DNA of 64,000 nucleotides from SB21 sp964415295 (GCA_964415295.1 CAYPYN010000003.1:434001-498000), one strand, 5' to 3'; numbered from the stretch's first letter, positions 1 to 9,923 are shown. Made by a program: numbers and translations. Notes: generated by a model from the sequence alone, not told the origin.

Positions 1-1
1 C

Positions 2-391
2 ACGCTTCGTTTCCGTTGGATCAACGGAAGGACCAAAAGCGCTGTGATCGGCGCAGCGCATGGTATGATATCCAAGGACGTCCTGCTGCCACATCAGGAA
101 GTGGATGTGCCGGGCCGAATGATTCTTCACGCGAATTTCCCGAATCCCTTTAATCCAAATACATGTATCGCATTTGAACTAGAAAGTGAGAGTCTTGTAT
201 CTCTGAAGGTTTACAACGTTCTAGGTCAGGAAATCGTTACTTTGTTCCGGGGACGAGCCGCGGCAGGGGTACACAAGCTTGATTGGGACGGGCGGGATCG
301 CAGAGGAGTGCCTGTTTCAAGCGGCGTATACCTGTACCGACTTACTTCCGGCCAGACTGTTCTAACCCGCAAGATGCTTTTGCTGAAATAA
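2..391 (+). CDS. C-terminal part of a T9SS-secreted protein (5' truncated)
   Basis: The frame is open to the left edge of the window, so only the C-terminal ~129 residues are visible and the true start lies outside. An internal GTG at 44 is not convincing as a start. The last ~80 residues form a type A T9SS sorting domain: the motif FPNPFNP, then VYNVLGQE, then SSGVYLYRL and a basic tail ending MLLLK. In known T9SS cargo this domain directs outer-membrane export and is then cleaved or anchored. The function of the missing N-terminal part cannot be judged. The kinase gene follows 21 bp downstream on the same strand, but a functional link is not implied. Confidence 0.85.
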   Translation, partial: TLRFRWINGRTKSAVIGAAHGMISKDVLLPHQEVDVPGRMILHANFPNPFNPNTCIAFELESESLVSLKVYNVLGQEIVTLFRGRAAAGVHKLDWDGRDRRGVPVSSGVYLYRLTSGQTVLTRKMLLLK

Positions 392-412
392 TTCGGCATA
401 AAGAATGAGACC

Positions 413-3211
413 ATGAAGATCCAAACAAAGATCATAATTCTTCTAGGTTTTATCACGGCAACCATGATTATAGGAGTGGTCGCTTTGCGATTTGGCGATC
501 TGCACAGCGCCCGCGTCTTGCTGGCTCAGCGCAATGCCGATGAGGAAGCGGCATTTGAAAAAACCCTTCAGTTTCAGTTCCACTCACTGGATCTTTTTGC
601 CGGAGATTATTCCAACTGGGACGAAATGCTGCATTTTGTTCAAACAAGAGATCCCCAATGGTCAAAGGAGAATATCGAAGAAGTGATTGGGAAATTCAAC
701 AGTCAGGCCGCCTGGGTTTTTACCAAAGATATTCATCTCGTTTATTCCTTAAACCTAACGGGCGATACGTCCATCCGGCTTTCGCCCGTCCCTGTGGATA
801 CTCTGAAAGAGATTTTGACTAGAAAAAGTTTCAATCATTTTTTCATTCAATCCGCCGCGGGTCTTTTGGAAATAAGTACCGCGCCTATACAACCATCATC
901 CGACAATGATCGCGTTACGCCTCCGCAAGGCTATTTTGTCGTAGCGCGATGGTGGACACCCTCGTATCTGCATGAGGTGTCAGGTGTATCCGACAAAAAT
1001 GTAAGGTGGGTAACCGGTGACCCGCCCGATGAGGAGGATTTTACAGAAACGCTCTCGACAACGGTTGTTATTCGACGGCCTCTGTACGACTGGAGCTCCA
1101 ATACGGTGGGATACCTTGAGGCAACCCAAGAATTGAAGACTCTGAAAGAAGTCATTCGACTGGCGAATTTTCAGTTCGTTTTGGTTGTCATTTTTGCTGT
1201 AGTGATATTGCTGCCTCTGTCCTTTTTCATGATGTTTATGGTTACCCGTCCGTTGAGCCACATTTCAAAAAGTCTGGACCATCAGGATGTATCCTGGGTT
1301 CGCTCACTGACCTCAGAAAAATCGGAATTCGGAGAAATTTCTCGGTTAATACAGAGATTTCTCGAACAGAGGGAACGTCTGATGGAGGAAATTGAAAGCC
1401 ATAAGCGGACAGAGCAAGCTCTTGAGAAATCGGAACGCGATTACCGCGGTTTGTTCGATCATGCACACGATCCGATCCTCGTAGTAGGAAGGGATTCCGG
1501 TACTATTTTGACCGCTAACCGTCGCGCCTGCGAGACCTACGGCCATTCCTTCGAAGAATTTGTTGGCATGCCATTCAAGAAGTTGTGGCGGGAGGAATCG
1601 CAGTATGTTCATTTGTTCGATTTAACGGAAAGCAAGGGCTTGCTCAGAGGATTGGAAGTAGTACACCGTTCAAAAGAAGGGCAAACGATTTTATTTGAGA
1701 TCAATGCCGCCAGGATCGATTACCGGGAACAAAGCGCTCTTCTGATCATTGAAAGGGATATTACTGAAAGAAAAGTCTCTGAAGAACTCCACTTGTCTCA
1801 TGCCATACTTCAAAAAGTGGGCAATCTTATTTTGGTCGCCAACGATCAGGGCATGATCATATATGCCAACAAGGCTTCTGAAATGATACTTGGTTACGAG
1901 CCTTCCGAATTACTCGGTATGGGCTGGTGGAATCTGACGCGAGAAGATCCTGAAGAACGTTCGCGCGAGTTGTTGGAAATTTCAGAGGCGGCTCGCGGCG
2001 ACCGTCCTGTCAGTGATACCGGGTATGAAAAAAGGATACGGAAAAAGGACGGCAGTGAATGCTGGATTTACTGGCATGACTTCAAAGGATCGGAAGGTAT
2101 GTTGATCGGCGTTGGGTATGACGTGACGGAGAGAAAGAGGGCCGAGGAAGCGCTCATACAAAGTGAAAAGCATTACCGTATGCTCTTCGAGGACATCCCG
2201 ATACCTGTTTGGGTCTTTGATACCGAGACTTTGAAGTTTTTGGCAGTCAACGAAGCCGCTATATCTCATTACGGTTACACACGGGACGAGTTTTTGGAGA
2301 TGACGATTAAACAAATCAGGCCCGAAGAGGATATTCCTTTGCTGATGGAAAATGTAGAGCAGGAAAAAGATGTGGATCAAAAGAGAAAAGAATGGAGGCA
2401 TCGCAAAAAAGATGGTGAATTGATAGATGTGGAAGTCACGACACACAGACTGATGTTTGGCGACCGGCCGGCCAGGCTCGTACTCGTTGATGACATAACG
2501 GAGCGTAAGAAAAAGGAGTTCATGGAGTTGCGTCTTCGGATGCAAAAGACACGCCTTGCGGCTGTTATAGACACACAGGAAGAGGAGCGGCGGCGCGTGG
2601 CAAAGGAACTGCATGATGGACTGGGGCAGGTTCTCTCGGCTATAAAAAGAAAGCTGGAGTATGTTCGCGGTTTGGTTTCACACCAGGAAGTGGAAAGGGA
2701 ATATGAGGAAACCTTGTCGATGATCAATGCCGCGATGGTGGAAACACGGCGCATGTCACACAATTTGATTCCAAATGTCCTTGAAGATTTCGGCCTTTTT
2801 GAGGCCATAGAACGGCTTTGTCATCAAAGTTTTGACAAAACTCCGGTTCGCGTGCAGTTTCAAACATTTAACTTCGAGGCGCGATTGCCGGCTACAGCCG
2901 AGTTATCCATCTATCGCATTGTGCAGGAAGCATTTCAAAATATAGTCAAGCATGCCGACGCTTCGGAAGTATCGCTTCAGATCGTGGGACATCCTGATAA
3001 GATGGTATTGATTATCGAAGACAACGGCAAAGGATTTGACATGTTGTCCGTCAAACAGCGGCCGGCTAACGCAAAAGGCGTCGGGATTCTCAGCATGCGG
3101 GAAAGGATTGAATTTTTGAATGGAAGTTTTCATATTTACTCTATGCCGGGCCGCGGAACAACGTTACTTTTCGAAATACCATTGGAGGGACAGATGCATG
3201 GAGACGATTAG
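413..3211 (+). CDS. Membrane sensor histidine kinase, CHASE4-like/HAMP/three PAS, NarX-DesK (HisKA_3) type
   Basis: This 932-residue protein has an N-terminal membrane segment (residues ~5-25), an extracytoplasmic region resembling CHASE4 sensors, a second membrane segment (~253-278), a HAMP linker, and three PAS domains (~345-700). The transmitter follows. The phosphoacceptor is His734 in KELHDGLGQ, the HisKA_3 signature, and the HATPase domain has an N-box with asparagine (QEAFQNIVKHA), a G1 box (EDNGKGFD) and a GVGILSMRERI segment. It should autophosphorylate and hand phosphate to the response regulator encoded immediately downstream, whose start overlaps its end by 14 bp. The ligand is not predictable; multiple PAS domains suggest several inputs, perhaps redox or small molecules. 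Confidence 0.93.
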   Translation: MKIQTKIIILLGFITATMIIGVVALRFGDLHSARVLLAQRNADEEAAFEKTLQFQFHSLDLFAGDYSNWDEMLHFVQTRDPQWSKENIEEVIGKFNSQAAWVFTKDIHLVYSLNLTGDTSIRLSPVPVDTLKEILTRKSFNHFFIQSAAGLLEISTAPIQPSSDNDRVTPPQGYFVVARWWTPSYLHEVSGVSDKNVRWVTGDPPDEEDFTETLSTTVVIRRPLYDWSSNTVGYLEATQELKTLKEVIRLANFQFVLVVIFAVVILLPLSFFMMFMVTRPLSHISKSLDHQDVSWVRSLTSEKSEFGEISRLIQRFLEQRERLMEEIESHKRTEQALEKSERDYRGLFDHAHDPILVVGRDSGTILTANRRACETYGHSFEEFVGMPFKKLWREESQYVHLFDLTESKGLLRGLEVVHRSKEGQTILFEINAARIDYREQSALLIIERDITERKVSEELHLSHAILQKVGNLILVANDQGMIIYANKASEMILGYEPSELLGMGWWNLTREDPEERSRELLEISEAARGDRPVSDTGYEKRIRKKDGSECWIYWHDFKGSEGMLIGVGYDVTERKRAEEALIQSEKHYRMLFEDIPIPVWVFDTETLKFLAVNEAAISHYGYTRDEFLEMTIKQIRPEEDIPLLMENVEQEKDVDQKRKEWRHRKKDGELIDVEVTTHRLMFGDRPARLVLVDDITERKKKEFMELRLRMQKTRLAAVIDTQEEERRRVAKELHDGLGQVLSAIKRKLEYVRGLVSHQEVEREYEETLSMINAAMVETRRMSHNLIPNVLEDFGLFEAIERLCHQSFDKTPVRVQFQTFNFEARLPATAELSIYRIVQEAFQNIVKHADASEVSLQIVGHPDKMVLIIEDNGKGFDMLSVKQRPANAKGVGILSMRERIEFLNGSFHIYSMPGRGTTLLFEIPLEGQMHGDD

Positions 3212-3863
3212 CATACTTATAGCGGACGACCATCCGATGGTTCGGATCGGTTTGAAAAACCTGCTGGAAAATCAGAAAGAATTCAGAGTGGTTGCCGAGG
3301 CCGCTGACGGAGAGGAAGCGATACAAAAAGTGGAGGAGACAAGGCCTACGATTGCCATCGTGGACATTTCTATGCCCAAGCTGAACGGAGTAGATGCCAC
3401 AAAGGCCATTGTGAAGAAGTATCCGGAGACAAAAGTCATTATTTTGACCATGCTGGAAGACGATGCGTATATCGCCAAAGTGATTGAGGCCGGTGCCAGC
3501 GGTTATCTGCTAAAAGATGCCAAAAGTGAGGAAATCGTCACCGCCTTGGAGAGAGTAGCGGCCGGTGAAAAATATTTCAGCAACAGCGCCTATAAACTAA
3601 TCGGAAAAAGATTTGCTAAAAAGGCGAAAATGGAATCCGATGGCGACGATGAAGCTGTGTCCAGCCTGACTGCTCGGGAAAAAGAGATATTGGGGCTGAT
3701 CGCTGAAGGCATGAACACGGCTCAAATCGCAAAGAAACTATTCCTAAGTCCGAGAACCGTAGACACGCACCGGGCCAACATAATGCATAAACTGCGAATC
3801 CATAACGCAACGGCTCTTGTAAGATTCGCATTGGGCAAGGGCTTGATCCACAAGACTGATTAG
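3198..3863 (+). CDS. NarL/FixJ-family response regulator
   Basis: This 221-residue regulator has a receiver domain with acidic residues Asp10/Asp11, phosphoacceptor Asp56 (AIVDISMP) and a conserved Lys in YLLKDAKS. A LuxR-type helix-turn-helix follows from ~156 to 200 (LTAREKEIL, NTAQIAKKL, SPRTVDTHR). I chose the ATG at 3198 because it begins METISILIADDHP and has GGAGGG just upstream inside the kinase gene; the open frame extends further upstream but that part lacks family similarity. Overlap with the kinase stop suggests translational coupling and a cognate pair. The regulon is unknown; the large secreted protein downstream is a positional candidate only. Confidence 0.93.
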   Translation: METISILIADDHPMVRIGLKNLLENQKEFRVVAEAADGEEAIQKVEETRPTIAIVDISMPKLNGVDATKAIVKKYPETKVIILTMLEDDAYIAKVIEAGASGYLLKDAKSEEIVTALERVAAGEKYFSNSAYKLIGKRFAKKAKMESDGDDEAVSSLTAREKEILGLIAEGMNTAQIAKKLFLSPRTVDTHRANIMHKLRIHNATALVRFALGKGLIHKTD

Positions 3864-3967
3864 CCGCATTTTTGGAATTTATAACCGAATGATCCTTTCA
3901 ACCGTATAATTTGATAAGCAAGAGTCGACCGTTTCATATTTTATTAGTTTCCCTCCTCAGGTTCTCA

Positions 3968-4020
3968 TAAGTAATTTTACTTAGTTTTAAAATCGGTAGT
4001 TCACATTATTGATAGTGTGA
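3968..4020. promoter_or_regulatory. Two operator-like palindromes upstream of the large secreted protein gene
   Basis: Two short inverted repeats lie in the 221-bp gap. The first, at 3968-3983, is a perfect 7-bp repeat (TAAGTAA-TT-TTACTTA). The second, at 4001-4020, has 9-bp arms (TCACATTAT and ATAGTGTGA) with one mismatch and a 2-bp spacer. They precede a TATAAT box at 4047. The symmetry is seen directly; a role as operators is inference. Confidence 0.4.
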
Positions 4021-4046
4021 GCTGTTCCTTCTAATTTGTAATGATT

Positions 4047-4052
4047 TATAAT
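4047..4052 (+). promoter_or_regulatory. Possible -10 element (TATAAT) of the large repeat protein gene
   Basis: A consensus TATAAT lies 32 bp before the ATG at 4085. No good TTGACA-like box is found 16-18 bp upstream, so an activator might be needed. The start codon itself is preceded by AGAAGAGG, a reasonable ribosome-binding site. Confidence 0.35.
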
Positions 4053-4084
4053 GGTTAATAACATTTACGAATGAGAAGAGGTAT

Positions 4085-7000
4085 ATGACGAAGATCATTG
4101 CTACGGCAATTTCAAAAAAACGATTTGGGCTTTTATTGGGATCGTATTTGTTATTAGTATCTTCAGCCATCGTATCAGCCCAAGTTACGGGAGTGACCGC
4201 ATCCGTCACTCCTAACGGTACAAATCAAAACGGGCAGTACACGGTTGGTTTTACCATTGCCAATGGTGCGGCGGGCGAATTGCTGGCGAATTCCAGTACG
4301 ATTACAATTACCTTTTTGCCTTCAACAATCTTACCTGCATCCATCAATGCGTCGCTTGTAACGGTCAATGGTGTTGCATCGGCCAACGTTACGGTTGCGG
4401 ACTCAGAACTGACGATTGTAACTCCCACGGGATTCAAAGGACCCAGCACACCGACTGCTAATATCTCAATAGTCATTTCGTCGACCGCAGGCATTCAAAA
4501 TGCAGGAACGGCCGGTACGTATAATGTGAAGGTTCGCACGAGCACGCAAACGGCCAAGTCTGCTCCGGCAACCTACTCTATAATTACGACGACGTCTCAG
4601 GTGACGGCCGCTTCGGTTACTCCCAATCCGTCCGTGCAATCTCTCAATGCGGCTTATACGATTGTTTTTTCAGTGGGCTCAGGTGGTTATTTGACAACGA
4701 ACTCTACCATTACACTGACCTTTCCATCCAATTCGACGGTTCCCCAAGGATCAATTTCAGGTGTGACATTGAACGGAGCGACAGCTACGACTGACGGGAA
4801 CAGTACGTCAAAAGTAGTGACCATTACTTCTCCCGTTTCCATCAGCAATAACGGATCGGTGACCATAGTATTTTTGATCGGATCGGGGCTCAAGAATCCT
4901 TCGACCACCGGATCGAAAACTATAACCGTTCGAACGTCGTCCGAAACAACGAACGTGACATCGACCGCTTTTAGTATCTCATCCAATACGGCGCTTTCAG
5001 TAAGTGCAATATCGTTAGCCAACAGCGGTGTCAACCAGTTTTCAGCCTACACGCTTGATTTCGTGACCAGCGCCACGGGTGCCTTGACGGCCAATGACGA
5101 CAGCCTGATAGTCACATTTTCCGGAACTACCGTTATACCTTCTTCGATCTCCAATAGCAATGTGACGGTCAGCGCCGGCGGTTTCAGTGATATTGCATCG
5201 GGTATTACCGTAAGCGGAAAAAGGGTCTCGGTTAGAACGCCGATCAATATTGCCGCAAAGACGTCGGTGACCCTCCAATTCCTTTCCGGCGCTAATTTTC
5301 AGAACCCGGCTGTTGACAGTAATTATACGCTGACCCTTAAGACCGTCCATGCCGGAGGCGCCACTATTGATGCTGAGGTAACATCCAATCCTTATTCCGT
5401 TACGGCGGCAACTTCTACGATCACTACGCCGACGGTATCCTTGAGCAATACGGCGGCTTCAGCAACAAATGTTACGTATACTTTTTCATTTTCTACCGGG
5501 AGCCAGGGCCGCCTAGTCGCCGGAACGAGCAACATAAAAGTCATATTCCCAAGCGGAACGGGTTATCAGGCATCGCCGACGGCAACCGTCAACGGCGTCT
5601 CATCTGCATCGGTTACCCGCAGCACTGATACCATTACTGTGGTGGTTCCTAGTGATATTTCAAACAGCACCAGTATTTCATTGGTGATAACCGGTATAAA
5701 CAACCCCGCCGCCGCCGGAACGAAAACAGCCACGTTAAAGACATCCGTCGAAAGGAGCAACGTATCTTCCGGTACGTATACTATTGGCGGCACGTCGCTT
5801 GTCGTCAATTCTGTGACCGTATATGATCCGGGTGTCAATAAGGTCTCCGCAGATTCTATACTTTGCTCATCGGTGACCAATTTGGATAATGGCCATACGA
5901 TAACGGTCGTATTTCCGGAAGGAACAACCGTTCCCAGTACGATCACAACGGCCGACATTGCTTTGTATGGAACTCAAACCATAAGCAGCGTTACGGCCAA
6001 TTCTTCCTCGCGAACGGTGACCATAGGCGTCGGACAGAATAACAGAAACTTCACGGCGATCGTATTCAAGGCATCTGCCGGAATCACCAATCCATCCGTA
6101 CCGTCAACGACCTATTACAAAGTGACGGTATCTACAACGACCAACGCTCAACCGGCGCAGTCCCCGGCGTATACGATTCGTTCCAATAATTCCAGAGTGA
6201 CCTCGGTCACCGCCACCGCGACGCCTAATGTCATTAGCAGTGCGGCGGCTTACCAGATCTTGTTCACACCGACTGCGTTTGGTAAGCTCGTTTCAGGAAC
6301 AAGCGCCGGATCCGACTCCATCACCGTTTGGTTTACCACAGGCAATGTGAATGTACCTTCGAGCATCACGGCTTCGACCGTGAGTATCAACGGAACGAGT
6401 TGTACAGGGGTTCGTGTAGTAACGTCGGGTAATAACGGCACGGTAAAGCTCCAAGTGCCCAACGGAGTTACCCTTTCGGCCAGCACACAAGCGACGATAG
6501 CCTTTGGTCAGTCCTCCGGTTTGACCAATGGGTCAACGGCAGGCAGTTACCAGGTACGGATTTCAACGGATGCCGACAGTGCCATTTCTACGGATACAGG
6601 CAATCTTACGTTTGCGAATAATGCCTCGATGTCCGTAACGCAAGCAAGCACGTCGCCGTCAACAGTAAACGCGCCTTCATCATTTACAGTCAAGTTCACT
6701 ACCGGTTCGGCCAATTCCGATACGCTGGCTGTGGGTGATTCAATAAAGATCACATTTCCAACTAATACATTTGTTAATTCCACCGGACTCAGCCGAACTA
6801 ATTATACGGTCAATGGGGTGGTTTTGAACAATGCTCCGACGGTAATCGGCGGAGGTTATACGCTTGCTATTAAGAGCCCAGTGATCATCACCAAACTCAC
6901 GACCGTGACGGTGGCTATAAGTTCTGCGGCCGGAATATTGAATCCGACCATAGTTGGATCCGGCTACTATGTGAATGTTTCAACTCATCAGTTGGCGTCA

Positions 7001-8920
7001 TCGGGCGGCGGAACAGCCGGTCCGTTTGCGTCGCCCCAATATTCGACAACGGCGACTTCTACGACCGTCTCTACGTCCACGGTCACGTTGAGTGCCTATA
7101 CTCCCGGTACGACAGGAGTCACATATACCATTACATTTAATGTCGGTATCTACGGACGTTTGTATCCCGATTCAAGCAAGATCAATATTACTTTCCCAAC
7201 AGGTACCACTTTCGGAAGCCTGGCCGACAGTGTGAACGGAGTTTATGGCGGCGTGCCAACAGTTTCCGGCCAAACGGTAACGGTTAAAGTGCCATCCACA
7301 GTCAATATTAGCAACAACGGCGCGGTCACTGTTAAGATTTTAGGTGTGACCAATCCGCTTACATCGGGATCCAAGACTTTGGGTGTATCAACCACCGTAG
7401 AAACAAGCAGTGTGAGCAGTTCTTCTTATTCCATATCCAATGTGGCCGGTGTTACCAGCGTTTTTGCGGCGATTAATTCTGAAAACGGTCTTCCCACGGA
7501 TACGGTAAACATGGCAGGGGCCGACAGCATCAGTTTTGTCACTGATGCCGGTGCCGGAGGATTAACCGCAGGGTCCAGCACCGTTACTATCACTTTTCCT
7601 TCGAATACGTCGGTTCCCGCAAGTATAACAGCCTCAACGGTCAGAATTAATGGAACCGCCGCTTCATCCGTGACCACCAATAGCGGAACCAGGGAAGTAA
7701 CGATAACAGTTCCTTCGACGATTGCAGGAGGATCCACCGTAGGCGTGGCGTTTAGTACTTCTTCCGGAGTGGTCAATCCTACGGTGGCCGGAACTTATAA
7801 CTTAAGTGTTCGCACCAGCGCACAACCCATTTCTTCGACCACGGCCAGTCCGTATACTGTAAAGGCCACAACAACGACCATACGCAGTCTGACTTTGACG
7901 ATTTCGCCTGGTGATACTTCACAATTGGCAAGGTACACATATAAATTTGTTACAGGCCTTAGAGGCGCGCTATTGGCTGGTCAAAGTACGATTTCCCTTC
8001 TGTTTCCCAACGATGTAGCATTTACATCCGGCGTTCCTGCTTTGAACGCGGTGACTGTCAATGGTGTTGCGGCCAACGCGTTGACGTTGAAGTCCAGAAT
8101 TGGAACAGGTTCGGATACGCTGATCGTCACCGTACCTTCGAGTGTAACGATCGTTAACAACGACACGGTTAACTTGATCGTGGATTCTACGGCAAATATC
8201 CGCAATGCGTCCTTATTGACTTTGCTTTCTTATTCGGTTTACACCAGCGTTGAAACAGGTTCCGTGAGCAGCGACTTTACACTGCCTGTGGAACTGGCTT
8301 ACTTCAAAGTTGCTCAGCAGAACAACAGAGTGCTTATCAATTGGCGCACAGAAAGTGAGATTGATAATGCATACTGGATCGTCGAAAAGGCGGAAGTGCC
8401 GGCGGAACTGGCAGAAGAAAATCCGTCGGCTTACAAGTCGCTTCTGACGTATTCCCGAATCGAGGCGCTGGAAGGCCAGGGTACCAAAACCAGTGCGACC
8501 GATTACATTTATCAGGATGAAGCGGTTGTTCCTGGTAAAACCTACGCGTACCGTCTTGCCGACGTTTCAATGTCAGGGGAAATAACCTATCATGAAATGA
8601 AAGTGGTCGCGTTAACGGCCCCCAGGGAGTTTAGACTATACAAGAATTATCCTAATCCGTTCAACCCGACTACAACGATACGGTTCGACCTGCCTTACGA
8701 TGCCAAGGTCACGATCAAAATATACAACATACTTGGTCAGGAGGTCAGGGAGCTGGTGAATAAGAATTTTTCGGCGGGTTTCCAGACGGTTGTCTGGGAT
8801 ACGAAGAATGATCGTAATGTGTCCGTAGCGTCGGGCGTATATATTTACCGGATCGTAGCGGAATCCAAGGTCAATGGAGTAAAATATGTCAAGTCTGATA
8901 AGATGACTTTTATGAAATAA
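4085..8920 (+). CDS. Giant secreted repeat protein with T9SS sorting domain
   Basis: The 1611-residue protein starts with a signal peptide (hydrophobic GLLLGSYLLLVSSAIVSAQ, cleavage near residue 34). About ten divergent Ser/Thr-rich units of roughly 125-145 residues follow, up to ~1400. Each unit carries the same marks: a GxL segment, S-T-I-T-I-T-F-P with VPxSI, a V-N-G-x-x-A strand, V-x-V-P, a G-I-x-N-P motif and a closing S-x-Y-x-I. This looks like a beta-sandwich array. After it comes an FN3-like segment starting LPVELAYFKV, common before T9SS tails, and a terminal sorting domain with NYPNPFNPTTTIRF, IYNILGQE and SGVYIYRI. No enzyme motif was seen; a cell-surface, S-layer-like or adhesive role is inference. 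A hairpin terminator follows. Confidence 0.85.
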   Translation: MTKIIATAISKKRFGLLLGSYLLLVSSAIVSAQVTGVTASVTPNGTNQNGQYTVGFTIANGAAGELLANSSTITITFLPSTILPASINASLVTVNGVASANVTVADSELTIVTPTGFKGPSTPTANISIVISSTAGIQNAGTAGTYNVKVRTSTQTAKSAPATYSIITTTSQVTAASVTPNPSVQSLNAAYTIVFSVGSGGYLTTNSTITLTFPSNSTVPQGSISGVTLNGATATTDGNSTSKVVTITSPVSISNNGSVTIVFLIGSGLKNPSTTGSKTITVRTSSETTNVTSTAFSISSNTALSVSAISLANSGVNQFSAYTLDFVTSATGALTANDDSLIVTFSGTTVIPSSISNSNVTVSAGGFSDIASGITVSGKRVSVRTPINIAAKTSVTLQFLSGANFQNPAVDSNYTLTLKTVHAGGATIDAEVTSNPYSVTAATSTITTPTVSLSNTAASATNVTYTFSFSTGSQGRLVAGTSNIKVIFPSGTGYQASPTATVNGVSSASVTRSTDTITVVVPSDISNSTSISLVITGINNPAAAGTKTATLKTSVERSNVSSGTYTIGGTSLVVNSVTVYDPGVNKVSADSILCSSVTNLDNGHTITVVFPEGTTVPSTITTADIALYGTQTISSVTANSSSRTVTIGVGQNNRNFTAIVFKASAGITNPSVPSTTYYKVTVSTTTNAQPAQSPAYTIRSNNSRVTSVTATATPNVISSAAAYQILFTPTAFGKLVSGTSAGSDSITVWFTTGNVNVPSSITASTVSINGTSCTGVRVVTSGNNGTVKLQVPNGVTLSASTQATIAFGQSSGLTNGSTAGSYQVRISTDADSAISTDTGNLTFANNASMSVTQASTSPSTVNAPSSFTVKFTTGSANSDTLAVGDSIKITFPTNTFVNSTGLSRTNYTVNGVVLNNAPTVIGGGYTLAIKSPVIITKLTTVTVAISSAAGILNPTIVGSGYYVNVSTHQLASSGGGTAGPFASPQYSTTATSTTVSTSTVTLSAYTPGTTGVTYTITFNVGIYGRLYPDSSKINITFPTGTTFGSLADSVNGVYGGVPTVSGQTVTVKVPSTVNISNNGAVTVKILGVTNPLTSGSKTLGVSTTVETSSVSSSSYSISNVAGVTSVFAAINSENGLPTDTVNMAGADSISFVTDAGAGGLTAGSSTVTITFPSNTSVPASITASTVRINGTAASSVTTNSGTREVTITVPSTIAGGSTVGVAFSTSSGVVNPTVAGTYNLSVRTSAQPISSTTASPYTVKATTTTIRSLTLTISPGDTSQLARYTYKFVTGLRGALLAGQSTISLLFPNDVAFTSGVPALNAVTVNGVAANALTLKSRIGTGSDTLIVTVPSSVTIVNNDTVNLIVDSTANIRNASLLTLLSYSVYTSVETGSVSSDFTLPVELAYFKVAQQNNRVLINWRTESEIDNAYWIVEKAEVPAELAEENPSAYKSLLTYSRIEALEGQGTKTSATDYIYQDEAVVPGKTYAYRLADVSMSGEITYHEMKVVALTAPREFRLYKNYPNPFNPTTTIRFDLPYDAKVTIKIYNILGQEVRELVNKNFSAGFQTVVWDTKNDRNVSVASGVYIYRIVAESKVNGVKYVKSDKMTFMK

Positions 8921-8937
8921 GCAAAATCTATTCAAAC

Positions 8938-8969
8938 AAAAAAGGCTGTCTTTGCGGACAGCCTTTTTT
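8938..8969. terminator. Bidirectional rho-independent terminator
   Basis: The stem is GGCTGTC (8944-8950) with GACAGCC (8957-8963) around a 6-nt loop. An A-run lies before it and a T-run after it, so it can serve both the secreted-protein gene and the convergent ruvC operon. Confidence 0.9.
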
Positions 8970-8978
8970 GTTTATAAA

Positions 8979-9512
8979 TCAAGACTTGATCTTCTCGGGA
9001 TGGGCTTTGATATAGGCACTCCAGCTCTTTACGGAACTTCGAGGGGATTTGACCCGGTGGGCGTGGCAGATAGCCATGCCTAAAGCATCCGACTCATCAA
9101 AAGGCATATCTTTTCGGATGTTTAACAATTTCTTAACCATGAATTGAACTTGTTCTTTGGAGGCATTGCCATTTCCCACCACAGCCATTTTCATTTCCTT
9201 GGCAGAATATTCGGTTATGTGGATATCGTGATGGAGCGCACCCAGCATGGCGGCGCCTCGCGCATGGCCGAGTTTCAGAGACGATTTGACGTTCTTACTG
9301 AAAAAAACATCCTCGATGGCGCATTCGGTCGGATGATAAAGTTCGATCACGTCCACAATGTGATCGTAGATCCTTTCCAGCTTGCGGGGCAAAGTATGAT
9401 GGTCGGGCAGTTGGATCGTGCCGCTGTCGAGTATGGTCAATTGATTCTTTTCGAATCTTACCAAACCGAATCCTGTTACATTGGTTCCTGGATCAATGCC
9501 GATGATGATCAT
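8979..9512 (-). CDS. ruvC: Holliday junction resolvase RuvC
   Basis: RuvC (177 residues, normal length) cuts four-way junctions during recombinational repair as part of the RuvABC resolvasome. The RNase H-fold acidic residues are present: Asp7 in GIDPGT, Glu67 in CAIEDVFF, and Asp139 and Asp142 in FDESDALG, followed by His150. It is the last gene of a minus-strand trio; its ATG directly abuts the stop codon of the preceding lipoprotein gene. ruvA and ruvB are not in this window. Confidence 0.97.
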   Translation of the reverse strand: MIIIGIDPGTNVTGFGLVRFEKNQLTILDSGTIQLPDHHTLPRKLERIYDHIVDVIELYHPTECAIEDVFFSKNVKSSLKLGHARGAAMLGALHHDIHITEYSAKEMKMAVVGNGNASKEQVQFMVKKLLNIRKDMPFDESDALGMAICHAHRVKSPRSSVKSWSAYIKAHPEKIKS

Positions 9513-9923
9513 TCAAGGCCTGACATAGGTTTGAGTGACAGGCAAGCCGCTGCTTTCTGTAAAGGAAAGGACAAGACTAAACTCCGTGAGCTCCTCAATA
9601 TCGTATACAAATTCGACTTCCTGATCTTGGCCGACTATGGTTAGAAAATACAGGTCTCCGTCTTCAATACGGTAATTGAAATCAAATTCACTGGTTCCCG
9701 CGGCGTTAACAACGACGATATGTACTACATGTTCTGCAACATCCGATGAGAAAAAGAGAGAGATAGAGCCTTCACGCGGGGGATCTGAGCTTTGTAATGT
9801 CCATGCGCCAATAATCAGAGTTTCTTTTCTTTCGTCGTCGGATGAAACCAGCGCTTCACGGCACCCAATTCCCGCGAGAAACAAACAAAGGATCAGCAAA
9901 TCTCTAAAATTATCCATCCTCAT
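9513..9923 (-). CDS. Predicted lipoprotein of unknown function
   Basis: This ~136-residue protein starts MRMDNFRDLLILCLFLAGIGC, a lipoprotein signal with lipobox AGIGC. I chose the ATG at 9923 because it overlaps the stop of the upstream gene as ATGA, typical of coupled translation; a longer frame reaches 9968 but would add a polar tail before the signal. The mature part is acidic and predicted beta-rich, in the style of small lipocalin-like lipoproteins (IIGAWTLQS near the start, VYDIEELTEFSLVLSF near the end). I do not recognise a named family. Confidence 0.7.
   Translation of the reverse strand: MRMDNFRDLLILCLFLAGIGCREALVSSDDERKETLIIGAWTLQSSDPPREGSISLFFSSDVAEHVVHIVVVNAAGTSEFDFNYRIEDGDLYFLTIVGQDQEVEFVYDIEELTEFSLVLSFTESSGLPVTQTYVRP

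Noticed and set aside
4001..4020. CRP-like binding site
   Set aside because: The half-sites are TCACA then TGTGA, the reverse of the TGTGA-N6-TCACA order, so I list it as a generic palindrome.
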